NCBI RefSeq assembly: GCF_046707225.1
Contig: NZ_JBJKOP010000032.1
Coordinates: forward strand, 124,001-188,000
Source of the DNA: Caproicibacter sp046707225
GTDB taxonomy: Bacteria > Bacillota > Clostridia > Oscillospirales > Acutalibacteraceae
Direction of reading: 5' to 3'
Length of the DNA: 64,000 nucleotides
Shown: piece by piece, positions 1 to 8,811 of the stretch
How the letters are laid out: the number at the start of each line of letters is the position of its first letter
Position numbering within the stretch: position 1 is the stretch's first letter
Made by a program: the position numbers and the translations under genes
Notes under the pieces: generated by a model
The model's input: the letters and a program-made list of their open reading frames with translations, nothing else
Told to the model about the DNA's origin: nothing
The model's database searches: none

Positions 1-1538
1 ACAGTATTGAAAGGATTGCTCCGGAGTGGCAGGTTTCCGGCATTGCGCTGGACGGCCTGCAGGCAGTTGAACTGCTGCAGCGGCAGAGTTTTGAACTGGT
101 GGTCACGGACATTCGGATGCCGGAAATGGACGGCCTGGAGCTCGCAAAATTTATCAGCGAAATCCATCCGCAGACCAGGGTCGTGATTATTTCCGGCTTT
201 GATGATTTTGACTATGCGCAGAGGGCCATTCGCTGCGGCGTTTCGGATTATCTTTTAAAACCGATCAGCGATCAGAGCATCGCCGATACGCTGAAGAAAA
301 TTTCCGAGCAGATCCGCTCGGCTCAGGCAAAACTTGTTTCGGAGGATTTCCTTGTCAAAGAGAGTTTGACGGACCCGGAGCTGCGGTCCCGGTTTTTAAG
401 TTCGGTGATCCATCAGGAGAACTCCGGCATGAAATCGATTTATTCCGTCATGGCAGGCAAAAAGATGGAGCTGCTTCAGCAGGCATGTTCTTGCGTGGGG
501 ATATTCGGCGTCGATTCGGCCGTTTTGATGACCGAGGGAAAAAGCTATCAGGAAACGGAGTCGTATCAAATGCGCTTGAATCAGATCTGCATGGAAAACT
601 GCAAAGACGACCCCAACTCCGCGGTATGTTACTGCGACGGAGACAACACGGCCGTTTTAATCTGTTCCCGGGAAAAAGAAGAGATGCTCGAAAAGGCTCG
701 GCGGTTTTACAAAGAGGTGCGTTCCCAAATGGAACGCGACTATTCTGTTCCGATACTAAATGCGATTGGTACGGTGGAACATGATATTCTGTGCCTGCGG
801 AATTCCTACGAAGCCGCGTCGCAGAATTTCATCCTGGCTTTTTTGCAGCAGCCGGGGCTCTCTTCGGGGGAGGAAGGCCGGAATCCGGCCGCCGGCTTTG
901 CGGGGCTCGCGTCTTCGGTTTATTCCGACTACGTATCGGGCAATGATTCCGGGATTTACGCCGCTCTCAATGAATTTTTTCAAGGTATGCCGGACTCTGC
1001 CGACCCTCTGGTTTCCGCGCGTTTCGGCCTTTCGCTTCTGCAGCAGATTTCGAAGCGGGGCAAAGTCAAAAGAAATCGTTTGGATAGAGGTTTTCAGCAG
1101 CTTGCGCTGTCATGGCAGAAAACGCGCGGCAAGGCGACGGGAGATGGAATGGCGGACGCGGTTTATCAGGCGATCCTGGCGCTGAATCAGGATGAAAAGT
1201 TCCAGCTTGCCGACGACGGCAATCAGTTGGCGGAACGGGCCAAGGAATACATTGCCGCCCATTACAGCGAACCGATCAGTCTTACACTGATCGCTGAAAA
1301 ATTGGGGGTTTCGTCCAGCTATTTAAGCGATCTGTTTCACAGGGAAGTGGGGGAGCCTTACTCCAAATTTGTTACCCGGGTCAGAATGGAACAGGCAATT
1401 ATGAGAATGAAAGCGGACCCGAACAAGAAAATCTATACGTTAGCCGCGGAGGTTGGGTTTATCAATTCCAAGCATTTTAATTCGGTTTTTAAGAAATTCT
1501 ACCATGTTACTCCTACAGAATACTTTAAAACCCTGTGA
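1..1538 (+). CDS. YesN/AraC-type response regulator (5' truncated)
   Basis: The reading frame is open to the left edge of the window (codons begin at base 3), so the first residues of the receiver domain are missing. The visible receiver part has the phospho-acceptor Asp in VVTDIRMPEMDG and the conserved Lys in DYLLKPI. A divergent linker of about 250 residues follows, then a C-terminal AraC-type double helix-turn-helix of about 100 residues (from AKEYIAAHYSEPISLTLIAE to the YHVTPTEYF end). In Firmicutes such YesN-like regulators usually pair with a YesM histidine kinase and control carbohydrate ABC transporter operons. The convergent dextran-type sugar locus next door is a plausible target, but that is inference. 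Ends at a bidirectional terminator. Confidence 0.9.
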   Translation, partial: SIERIAPEWQVSGIALDGLQAVELLQRQSFELVVTDIRMPEMDGLELAKFISEIHPQTRVVIISGFDDFDYAQRAIRCGVSDYLLKPISDQSIADTLKKISEQIRSAQAKLVSEDFLVKESLTDPELRSRFLSSVIHQENSGMKSIYSVMAGKKMELLQQACSCVGIFGVDSAVLMTEGKSYQETESYQMRLNQICMENCKDDPNSAVCYCDGDNTAVLICSREKEEMLEKARRFYKEVRSQMERDYSVPILNAIGTVEHDILCLRNSYEAASQNFILAFLQQPGLSSGEEGRNPAAGFAGLASSVYSDYVSGNDSGIYAALNEFFQGMPDSADPLVSARFGLSLLQQISKRGKVKRNRLDRGFQQLALSWQKTRGKATGDGMADAVYQAILALNQDEKFQLADDGNQLAERAKEYIAAHYSEPISLTLIAEKLGVSSSYLSDLFHREVGEPYSKFVTRVRMEQAIMRMKADPNKKIYTLAAEVGFINSKHFNSVFKKFYHVTPTEYFKTL

Positions 1539-1558
1539 CTCCTCAATAATAATGTGCA

Positions 1559-1605
1559 AAAATGCGCCTTGAGCGGGCGTTAAAACCCGCTTTCAGGCGC
1601 ATTTT
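1559..1605. terminator. bidirectional terminator between convergent genes
   Basis: Arms AAAATGCGCCT (1559-1569) and AGGCGCATTTT (1595-1605) pair perfectly, with an inner GCGGG/CCCGC pairing (about 1573-1590). A-rich and T-rich flanks make it work in both directions for the response regulator and for the glucosidase gene. Confidence 0.85.
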
Positions 1606-1637
1606 CTTGTTGTTGAAGCTTCAAGGCGCTTTTCGGC

Positions 1638-3320
1638 TCAGCTTAACAGGTAGACGCGGCTTTCGAAAGGAGGAAGAGCCATCGTTTTCGAGAGAATCCG
1701 GTTTTCACATGCCGGATCGTTTGAAATGAGCAGAGTTCCGGATGGATCGACGGAATCCGGAAGCCTGACCTGCGCGGCTTCTTTGCTGAAATTCAGAACC
1801 ATAAGCAGAGTCTGGTCATGATACTCTCTCTCAAAGCAGATGACCTGTTCGTGGCCTTCCAGCAATGGGCGGTAGAAACCGTAAATCAGCGCCGGGAATT
1901 TCCGGCGCAGCCGGATCATTTTCCGGTAATAATGAAAAACGGAGTCCGGGTCGGAAAGGTTTTGGCTGACGTTGATCCGGCGATAGTTTGGATTGACCGG
2001 AATCCACGGCTCTGCCCGGGAAAAACCCGCGTTGGGAGTATCGTCCCACTGCATGGGGGTTCGCGCGTTGTCGCGGCTTTTTGCGCGGATGTACCGCATG
2101 ACCCGTTCCTCTTCGCCCGGATACCGGCCGTTCAGTTCGCGGTAAGCGTTCAGCGTTTCAATATCGCGGAACTGCCCGATATTCTGAAAGGGAACGTTGG
2201 TCATTCCGATTTCTTCTCCCTGATAGATAAAAGGCGTTCCCTGCAGGGTCAGCAAAAGGGTTGCAAGCAGCTTTGCGGATTTTTCCCGGAATTTTCCGTC
2301 GCTTCCGAACCGCGAAACGGAGCGCGGCTGGTCGTGGTTGCCAAAATACAGACTGTTCCACGCTTTTCCGTTCAGCTCCGTTTGCCAGCGGGTGATGATT
2401 TCTTTCAGGTCGCGCAGCGCAACCGGCTGGTCGTTCCATTTTCCGTTTTCGTTGCCTCCGAGGTCCACATGCTCAAACTGAAAAACCATATTCAGCTCAT
2501 GCCGGTCAAAACCGGCATATTTTTGCGCGTCCGCCGTTGTGATTCCGCCGGTTTCCCCAACCGTCATCACATCGTATTTGCTCAGAACCTCCCGGTGCAT
2601 TTCCTGCAAAAACTCATGGACACGCGGCCCGTTGGTGGTGTGTTTCCATCCGTCTCCGTACTTTTGTCCGGGCGGGACCTCTCCGTCAGGAAAACGCTGA
2701 TCTTTGGAAATGGCGTTGATCACGTCCATTCGGAACCCGTCGACGCCTTTTTCCAGCCACCAGGTCATCATATCGTAGACGTTTTTTCTCACCTCCGGAT
2801 TTTCCCAGTTTAAATCCGGCTGCTTTTCGGCAAACAGATGCATGTAATATTGTTTTGCGGAATCGTCGAATTTCCATACGGAGCCGCCGAAGACGGCGCC
2901 CCAGTTGTTGGGCTCCCCGCCGTCTTTTCCGTCTTTCCAGATATAATAGCCGCGGTACTGATTCGCGGGCGACTGCCTGCTTTTCTGGAACCATTCATGC
3001 TCGTCGGAGGTGTGGTTTACCACAAGGTCCATCACGATTTTCAGGCCCTTTTGATGGGCCTGTGCGAGCAGCTCCTCGAAATCCCGCATGGTGCCGAATT
3101 CTTTCATAATTTTGCGGTAGTCCCGAATATCATAGCCGTTGTCCGCGTTCGGCGAATCGTAGATCGGGCAGAGCCAGATCACGTTTGCGCCTAAATCCCG
3201 GATGTAGTCGAGCTTTTGGATGATTCCCCGCAAGTCGCCGACGCCGTCCCCGCTGCTGTCCAGAAAGCTTCGCGGATAGACTTGATAAACGACGGCTTCT
3301 TTCCACCATTTCTTTTCCAT
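1638..3320 (-). CDS. GH13 oligo-1,6-glucosidase (alpha-glucosidase)
   Basis: Cytosolic 560-residue GH13 enzyme without signal peptide, the usual length for MalL/DexB-type glucosidases. The catalytic triad is visible: nucleophile Asp199 in GFRMDVIN, acid/base Glu256 in VGETGG and Asp330 in FGNHDQPRS. Val200 directly follows the nucleophile. In this subfamily (yeast isomaltase versus maltase, bacterial oligo-1,6-glucosidases) Val rather than Thr at that place marks alpha-1,6 specificity, which agrees with the two GH66 genes upstream. Starts at ATG with GAGG eight bases upstream. It is the last gene of the locus and would release glucose from imported isomaltooligosaccharides. Confidence 0.93.
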   Translation of the reverse strand: MEKKWWKEAVVYQVYPRSFLDSSGDGVGDLRGIIQKLDYIRDLGANVIWLCPIYDSPNADNGYDIRDYRKIMKEFGTMRDFEELLAQAHQKGLKIVMDLVVNHTSDEHEWFQKSRQSPANQYRGYYIWKDGKDGGEPNNWGAVFGGSVWKFDDSAKQYYMHLFAEKQPDLNWENPEVRKNVYDMMTWWLEKGVDGFRMDVINAISKDQRFPDGEVPPGQKYGDGWKHTTNGPRVHEFLQEMHREVLSKYDVMTVGETGGITTADAQKYAGFDRHELNMVFQFEHVDLGGNENGKWNDQPVALRDLKEIITRWQTELNGKAWNSLYFGNHDQPRSVSRFGSDGKFREKSAKLLATLLLTLQGTPFIYQGEEIGMTNVPFQNIGQFRDIETLNAYRELNGRYPGEEERVMRYIRAKSRDNARTPMQWDDTPNAGFSRAEPWIPVNPNYRRINVSQNLSDPDSVFHYYRKMIRLRRKFPALIYGFYRPLLEGHEQVICFEREYHDQTLLMVLNFSKEAAQVRLPDSVDPSGTLLISNDPACENRILSKTMALPPFESRVYLLS

Positions 3321-3374
3321 TGACTTAACCTCGCTGTCGTCATAATTTTTTTGTCAATGATCCCTGCATTGACG

Positions 3375-5045
3375 TTAGGGTAATTTGACCTTGATCGCAA
3401 TGACATCCCAGACCTTCAATTCCGGAATTGAAAATTGAACCGCCCGGCACCCGTTCTCACGAATACTGCGAGTGAAATTCAGCGCTTGACTCTCTCCGTG
3501 CTTCAAATCGGGCGACATCAGACGTACTTCCTCCACGTCCTCCGCGACCAGCGCGTCAACTTGGATTCCTTTCACAAAATCGGGCGATTTTTCCTGGGCG
3601 CGGTTCCAATCCATGTGGTCAATCCCGGTGAAATTGACCAGATGGATCACCCGGTAGGCCGCCATGTGTTTGATTTGGGTCCAAACGCAGCCTGCCTTTG
3701 GAGTCGTTGAAAAATCGGCCCCGGCAAACAGATAGTCTTCGTTGATTCCGCCGGTATGCGTTCTGGTGTCGTCGACAAGGGAAAGATCAAAAAGAAGTTC
3801 TCCGTAGGCGGTGATAAAATCGTAATAGTCAAGCATTCGAGAGACAAATTCCCCGCTTGACAACCGGCAGTAATCAGAATAATATGCCTGTGTCAGCAAA
3901 CCGTTTTCTTCCCCGAGCAGAAGATGAAAGCCTCCGCTTGAAAAGATTGTCGCCATGGTAAGAAAGGCGGTCCACATAATGTTTTGAGGATCGTCACAAT
4001 CCGCGAAGGGAAGCAGATATGCGGCCAGAATCACCTGTTTGTCCGGCGCCGCCTTCTTTGCGTCGGCGATTAATCGGGTTAAGTCGAAATAGGTGTCGTT
4101 GGGGGACCAGACTTCAATATAAACACAGTCCTGATCCGTATCCGCAACGGAGTCGGCCGGCCAGTTGTTCACCGCGTTAAAAATGGCCCCGCAGCCCGGC
4201 AGGGCCGCCTTTGTGTCGTTAATCAGCGCGGGAAAGTCTTCCCGCAGCTTTCGGAGCCTCCATTTTCTGTTCTCTTTGGCGTACGCCTCCTTGGGAAAGC
4301 CGTACTGATCCATATGAATGCCGTCAAAGCCGAATTCAACCGCTTTTTTATATTCGCCGAGAATATGGTCGTGCCATTCGCTGCCCCTGCTGATATCCAT
4401 AAAATAGATGCGGTCGATAAATTTCATCGGTTCGCCGTGCCCGTCATAAAGAGAGCTTTCCGGGTGTTCCTGACGGTACTTTTCGGCTCCGTAAACGGCT
4501 CCGTAAGCGAAGGCCTTCATGCCGTGGCGGTGTGCAAGCCCGATTTTATTTTTGACCGTGTCCATGGAAGAGGCTTTCCCCATAATATCCGTGAAATCGC
4601 TTTTCGGAGGGAAAAAATCATCATGCCGGTACATCCAGTCGTAAAACTGGATGACATTCAGATGATAACGGTTCATCTGGAGAACGTCCCTTTCATCCGT
4701 GAGATTTTCTTTCTCAAAATCGGACAAAAAGCCGTATCTCGGAGCGTACCTCCAGTTTACCGCCCTGTCGCACGCGGTGGTTTGCCGCGAGACAACCGTT
4801 TCGCCCCGTTTTTGGATGGCCTGCACCCAATATCCCTCCATGCTTCCCTGGCAGCTTTTAGGAGCGTATTGAAACAACAGGGTTTTTTGAACGGCTTTCT
4901 CTTCTTCAAAGCAAAGCCGGCCCAAATGAAACAGCCGGATTTTTACGGTGTCGTCGGAAGAAAATCCTTCCTCGACATGGACTTCGAAGGCGAGGGGTTC
5001 GTTCATGGAAAACTGAGCTTTTAGCGGTGTGATGTCTCGAATCAT
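3375..5045 (-). CDS. GH66 family enzyme, cytosolic (dextranase / isomaltooligosaccharide-acting)
   Basis: About 556 residues with no signal peptide. It begins with a beta-sandwich-like N-terminal region and continues with the GH66 catalytic barrel, recognised by RYGFLSDF, NRYHLNVIQFYDWMYRHDDF and the catalytic pair: Asp246 in FDGIHMDQYG (nucleophile) and Glu311 in CVYIEVWSP (acid/base). Family members are endo-dextranases or cycloisomaltooligosaccharide glucanotransferases. The CBM35 insertion of long glucanotransferases is absent given the length. The ATG at 5045 is chosen because GGGAGG lies eight bases upstream; an in-frame codon at 5072 lacks such a site. It lies 28 bases after the permease gene. 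Lack of an export signal suggests it trims imported oligosaccharides, perhaps cyclic ones. Confidence 0.85.
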   Translation of the reverse strand: MIRDITPLKAQFSMNEPLAFEVHVEEGFSSDDTVKIRLFHLGRLCFEEEKAVQKTLLFQYAPKSCQGSMEGYWVQAIQKRGETVVSRQTTACDRAVNWRYAPRYGFLSDFEKENLTDERDVLQMNRYHLNVIQFYDWMYRHDDFFPPKSDFTDIMGKASSMDTVKNKIGLAHRHGMKAFAYGAVYGAEKYRQEHPESSLYDGHGEPMKFIDRIYFMDISRGSEWHDHILGEYKKAVEFGFDGIHMDQYGFPKEAYAKENRKWRLRKLREDFPALINDTKAALPGCGAIFNAVNNWPADSVADTDQDCVYIEVWSPNDTYFDLTRLIADAKKAAPDKQVILAAYLLPFADCDDPQNIMWTAFLTMATIFSSGGFHLLLGEENGLLTQAYYSDYCRLSSGEFVSRMLDYYDFITAYGELLFDLSLVDDTRTHTGGINEDYLFAGADFSTTPKAGCVWTQIKHMAAYRVIHLVNFTGIDHMDWNRAQEKSPDFVKGIQVDALVAEDVEEVRLMSPDLKHGESQALNFTRSIRENGCRAVQFSIPELKVWDVIAIKVKLP

Positions 5046-5073
5046 ATGGTTTGCCTCCCGTCTTAATTTCACC

Positions 5074-5913
5074 TCAGCCCTTCACGGCACCTTCGCCGCC
5101 CGCGGACTGAACAAGATTTTTTTGTACGATAATAAACATAATCAGCTCCGGAATAAACAGGAGGACGGAAGCTGCCATCACCGTTCCCCATTCGGTTGCG
5201 TGTTCCCCGCGCAGCAGCTGCAAGGCCACGGGCAGGGTCCATTTGTCGCTGTCTTTTATAAAGGTCAGAACGGTGAAAAAATCACTCCATATTCCTGAAA
5301 ACACCATAATGCCGAGGGTTCCGAGAGAGGGTTTGGAAAGCGGGAGAATAATGTGCCAAAAAACGCACCAGCGTCCGCCGCCGTCTATGATCACCGATTC
5401 TTCAAGCTCATGGGGGATGTTTTCAAAGAAGCCCCGCAAAAAGAAGGTGTTACCGGCAATGCCTCCGCCGACCATCAGCAGAAGAATCCCCGTGTAGGTG
5501 TTGACCAGATGCATTCCGCTGATGACGGAATACTGGGCAATCAGGTTTAACACCCCCGGAACCATCATGGTAAACAGATAAAGGTTGAAAATAAATTTTT
5601 TAAACGGGAAATCAAACCTTGCGAATCCGTATGCGGACATGGAAGAGATGAGAAGAACGCACGCTGTTACAACCGTTGCCAAAAACACGCTGTTAATAAA
5701 GTACCGTAAAAAATTGTCCTCTTCTATGACCTTAACGTAGTTCGAAAAATTGACGGAATCCGGCAGTATTTTCGGCGGGTAGGGCAGCTCGTACATCGCC
5801 TGACTGAAGGATGTGCTGATCATTGATAAAAACGGAATGATCGAGATGATGACAAAAAGCCATAGAAATATGTATTTTGCGCTTTGACCAAGTCTGTGTT
5901 TCATCCAAGCCAC
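5074..5913 (-). CDS. carbohydrate ABC transporter permease, MalG type
   Basis: Inner-membrane subunit of about 279 residues with six predicted membrane segments and the EAA loop (EESVIIDGGGRWCVFWHIILPLSKP), which docks on the ATPase. It forms the pore with the MalF-like subunit encoded immediately upstream; the two genes abut (stop TAG then GTG). The start could be this GTG or the ATG at 5904, which has AGGTGG five bases upstream. No ATP-binding gene is present in the locus, so a shared MsmK-like ATPase must be supplied from elsewhere. Substrate is inferred from the neighbouring GH66 and oligo-1,6-glucosidase genes to be isomaltooligosaccharide. Confidence 0.9.
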   Translation of the reverse strand: MAWMKHRLGQSAKYIFLWLFVIISIIPFLSMISTSFSQAMYELPYPPKILPDSVNFSNYVKVIEEDNFLRYFINSVFLATVVTACVLLISSMSAYGFARFDFPFKKFIFNLYLFTMMVPGVLNLIAQYSVISGMHLVNTYTGILLLMVGGGIAGNTFFLRGFFENIPHELEESVIIDGGGRWCVFWHIILPLSKPSLGTLGIMVFSGIWSDFFTVLTFIKDSDKWTLPVALQLLRGEHATEWGTVMAASVLLFIPELIMFIIVQKNLVQSAGGEGAVKG

Positions 5914-6837
5914 CTAGTTCCTTTCATACTTAAAGAACTTATCTCTGAATATCGTCAGCAGCAGAATCGAAAGCCCTGTGATGACGCTGATCGCGCAGGC
6001 ATAGCCGAAGTTCATGTATTTGAAGGCCTGATTGTACATGTAGTTCTGCAAGACATCGGTAGTTCCGATGGGGCCGCCGCTGGTCAGCATATAGACGGCA
6101 AAGAATACGTTGAAAGAACCGATAATCAGATTGATCAGAACGAAATACGTTGTGGGCCGGATTAAGGGAATGGTGATTTTTAAAAATTTCTGCGTTTTGG
6201 TCGCGCCGTCAATTTCGGCGGCTTCATAAATATCCTTTGAAATTCCCTGCAGGCCCGCCAGATAAATAATCATCACCCACCCGATGCTTTTCCAGATTCC
6301 GAAAATCCAGATGACCGCGTTTGCGGTCCAAGTGCTCGAGAACCAGGCGATCGGCTGCTGTAAAATATTCAGCTTCATTAAGTAGTAGTTGACAAGGCCC
6401 GCTTTTCCGTCGGAAAACAGATAAAGAAAGATGATACTGACGACGATCCAGTCGATGAGGACCGGAAGGTACAGAATCGCGCGGAAAAACGTATTGAACT
6501 TTTTAACGCCGTTGATCAGAACGGCCAGGATGAGTCCGATCAGCATCCCGGGCGGAATGGTGAATACGCCGTACAGGATCACGTTGCGAAAGGCAATCCA
6601 GAACTTATCTTTTTCGTCGCCGACAAAGGCCTTCGCGTAATTTTGGATTCCCACAAAGACGCTGTTCGACGGCTGCATGATGTTATATTCCGTTAAGCTC
6701 ATCCAGACGTTTTTAATCTGCGGGTAGATGACGAAAATGCAGACGAAAACAAATCCGACGAGGATAAACGGAGCAACCGCGATCAGCTGGCGCGCGCCTT
6801 TGCGGAAAGACGTTTTTTCAATCGAGTTTTTATCCAT
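5914..6837 (-). CDS. carbohydrate ABC transporter permease, MalF type
   Basis: About 307 residues, six membrane segments, with the EAA loop (EAAEIDGATKTQKFLKITIPL) typical of MalF/UgpA/LacF subunits. The ATG at 6837 is preferred over the GTG two codons upstream because AGGAGG ends seven bases before it. It follows the lipoprotein GH66 gene after a short gap and is followed without gap by its partner permease, so the two are translated together. Confidence 0.9.
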   Translation of the reverse strand: MDKNSIEKTSFRKGARQLIAVAPFILVGFVFVCIFVIYPQIKNVWMSLTEYNIMQPSNSVFVGIQNYAKAFVGDEKDKFWIAFRNVILYGVFTIPPGMLIGLILAVLINGVKKFNTFFRAILYLPVLIDWIVVSIIFLYLFSDGKAGLVNYYLMKLNILQQPIAWFSSTWTANAVIWIFGIWKSIGWVMIIYLAGLQGISKDIYEAAEIDGATKTQKFLKITIPLIRPTTYFVLINLIIGSFNVFFAVYMLTSGGPIGTTDVLQNYMYNQAFKYMNFGYACAISVITGLSILLLTIFRDKFFKYERN

Positions 6838-6885
6838 AGACACACCTCCTGATAAGACAACCGAGTAATTGCTTGAGCCGGACGA

Positions 6886-8700
6886 TTATGCCTGCGTCTG
6901 CACGACAAGCATATTCCAGTATTGCAGAGAAGGAATGTTTACACTTAGTTTTCCATTTTTTACGGAAAAGTCAAGAGGAAACATGCTTCCGCCCTTGATA
7001 TCCGGCGACGCCAGATAAACGCTTTTGACTTTGCCGGAAAAATCGTCCAACTTCAAAGTAAAGGCGCCGAGTGTTTTCGGGTTTTCACAGCTTGCCGTAT
7101 CGTCGCGCCATTGCTCGTCGGACCTCGACAATAAATTGATCAGCTGAATGGTTTCGCACGTTTTGTTTTTGGAACCGAAAACCCAAACGCTGCCCGAGTC
7201 GCCCGAATCACTGACGGGATAACCGTCAATCTCCGCAGTGAGACCCGACCAGCTTTTCTGGCCATGCAGAATATTTTCATAGGCGGTCAGAAAATCGTAG
7301 TAGCTTCTTAAATCATTTTTCAGGCGATCCGACAAAATCATTTTTTGATTCGGGAAATACTCGCTTGAAAGCATCCCGGTATCTCCCAGTTCAAGGTGGG
7401 ACCCACCCGCGGCGAAAATAACGGCGTCTGTCAGTTTAACCGCGTTTTCGTTGAACTCCCGACCGGACGCTTTGTAATTCATATATGCGGCGATTACAGA
7501 CGATTTCTTTCCCCCGGAAAGCCGTGTGTTATCATCAACCGCGTCTTTCAGGCGGCTGTAGGTCGGGTAGGTGTCGGGCCAGACTTCGGTGTACAGAAAG
7601 TCCGTGTTTGCTTTGGCGGCTTCGCCTGCTCCATACCCGTTTACCGCGTTCATTACGATCCTTTTTTTCAGAGCCTTTTTCGCCTGGTTCAGAAAACCGG
7701 TGTACTGTTCGTCCAGTGAAATCCTGTTTCCGTCGTAATCATACCGGATTCCCCGGTTGCCCAGCGTATCGACATGGAAGACGTCGAAATTGTAAATTTC
7801 AAAAGCATCTTTCTCCCGTGAAAGAAGGTCGTTTTGCCAACCCGCGCTGCCGGGATTCATCAGATTCAAATTGCTGGCCCAGCTGGCCGGAAGCTCGTGC
7901 GTGTCCTGCAAATCATGCTCGGGGTCCTTATAGAGTCCCCATTCTTTTTGAATGCCGCGCTTTTCGTAATCGTTGTACGCCGCGAACATCAGATTGTAGT
8001 TGCAGGCCATCATGTTTCGGCTGTGGCAGGCCTGAATATAGTTTTTCACGGTCGATGCGAACGTGTCGCGGTTGGCGATATCTTTCCATTCTTCCGCCGG
8101 ATTTTGTACGGTTCCGGCAAGCGGCTGGTCGTGGGAGTTCTGCCAATCATAAAATTGCAACCCGTTCATGTGATATTTGCACAGCCAATCCACCGTGTCC
8201 TGAGTCTGTTCCTTCGTCATTTCACCGTAATTGCACAGGTACCCGTAACGCGGGAATTTTTCCCATGTGGACGATACGTCGACCGCGGTGTTTTTCTGGT
8301 CTTCTATTTGATTGCCCGATACGGCCAGAACCTCTACCAGATAGCCCGTGTAATCCTCCGACGGCGGAAGCCATGCGGCTGAAACGGACTTTTCCTCGCC
8401 CTTTTTCAGGCCGACTTTAATCTCCTGTGTCTTTACCGTCTGATCCAGATGTTTGAAATTCAGATGGAGCGTTCCTTCGAAGTCGCTGCCCGTCTGATTG
8501 TTTAAAGAAAGGGTGAGGCGGACGGTTTCCTTCGGGTGATACGCCGATTTGTCCGTGAACACATCATGGATCAGTTTGCTCTGGGCCGCGTAGGAATCCG
8601 TCGTCTGAACCCTGACCTGATTGCTTTGGGAACAGCCGAACGTGAATAAGAATAGGGAGCCCAATAAGAGAATCCCGGTGATTCTGTTGCTTTTTTTCAT
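6886..8700 (-). CDS. GH66 family enzyme, secreted lipoprotein (dextranase / CITase-like)
   Basis: About 604 residues. The N terminus is a lipoprotein signal (MKKSNR, hydrophobic stretch, Cys23 in FTFGC; the residues before the Cys deviate from the usual L-A-G-C). Then come a beta-sandwich region and the GH66 barrel with FPRYGYLCNY, MNGLQFYDWQNSHD, nucleophile Asp311 in FDVFHVDTLG and acid/base Glu372 in FLYTEVWPD. The start at 8700 has GGGAAGG five bases upstream. It is a paralogue of the cytosolic GH66 gene in the same locus. The likely job is cutting or cyclising dextran outside the membrane so that products reach the neighbouring binding protein. Dextranase versus glucanotransferase cannot be decided by eye. 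Confidence 0.85.
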   Translation of the reverse strand: MKKSNRITGILLLGSLFLFTFGCSQSNQVRVQTTDSYAAQSKLIHDVFTDKSAYHPKETVRLTLSLNNQTGSDFEGTLHLNFKHLDQTVKTQEIKVGLKKGEEKSVSAAWLPPSEDYTGYLVEVLAVSGNQIEDQKNTAVDVSSTWEKFPRYGYLCNYGEMTKEQTQDTVDWLCKYHMNGLQFYDWQNSHDQPLAGTVQNPAEEWKDIANRDTFASTVKNYIQACHSRNMMACNYNLMFAAYNDYEKRGIQKEWGLYKDPEHDLQDTHELPASWASNLNLMNPGSAGWQNDLLSREKDAFEIYNFDVFHVDTLGNRGIRYDYDGNRISLDEQYTGFLNQAKKALKKRIVMNAVNGYGAGEAAKANTDFLYTEVWPDTYPTYSRLKDAVDDNTRLSGGKKSSVIAAYMNYKASGREFNENAVKLTDAVIFAAGGSHLELGDTGMLSSEYFPNQKMILSDRLKNDLRSYYDFLTAYENILHGQKSWSGLTAEIDGYPVSDSGDSGSVWVFGSKNKTCETIQLINLLSRSDEQWRDDTASCENPKTLGAFTLKLDDFSGKVKSVYLASPDIKGGSMFPLDFSVKNGKLSVNIPSLQYWNMLVVQTQA

Positions 8701-8734
8701 AAGAACCTTCCCGTCAAAAAAGTATGGCAAAATC

Positions 8735-8768
8735 CGGCCGCCGCTCCGCCGCTGCGGAGCGGCGGCCG
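8735..8768. other. perfect hairpin between SBP and GH66 genes
   Basis: A 15-bp perfect GC-rich stem (8735-8749 with 8754-8768) and 4-base loop lie 43 bases downstream of the binding-protein stop codon. No T tract follows immediately, so a role in mRNA 3'-end protection and partial readthrough, giving more SBP than enzyme and permease, is more likely than full termination. Confidence 0.8.
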
Positions 8769-8811
8769 ATTTGCTTCAGGATGGCGCGGTTTGTTCGCAA
8801 TGGGAAAAGCT

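Noticed and set aside
1818..2813. Long plus-strand frame opposite the GH13 glucosidase (and similar long shadows, for example 50389-52038 minus, 7485-8420 plus)
   Set aside because: They are antisense frames of genes with clear domains and have no ribosome sites or recognisable motifs.
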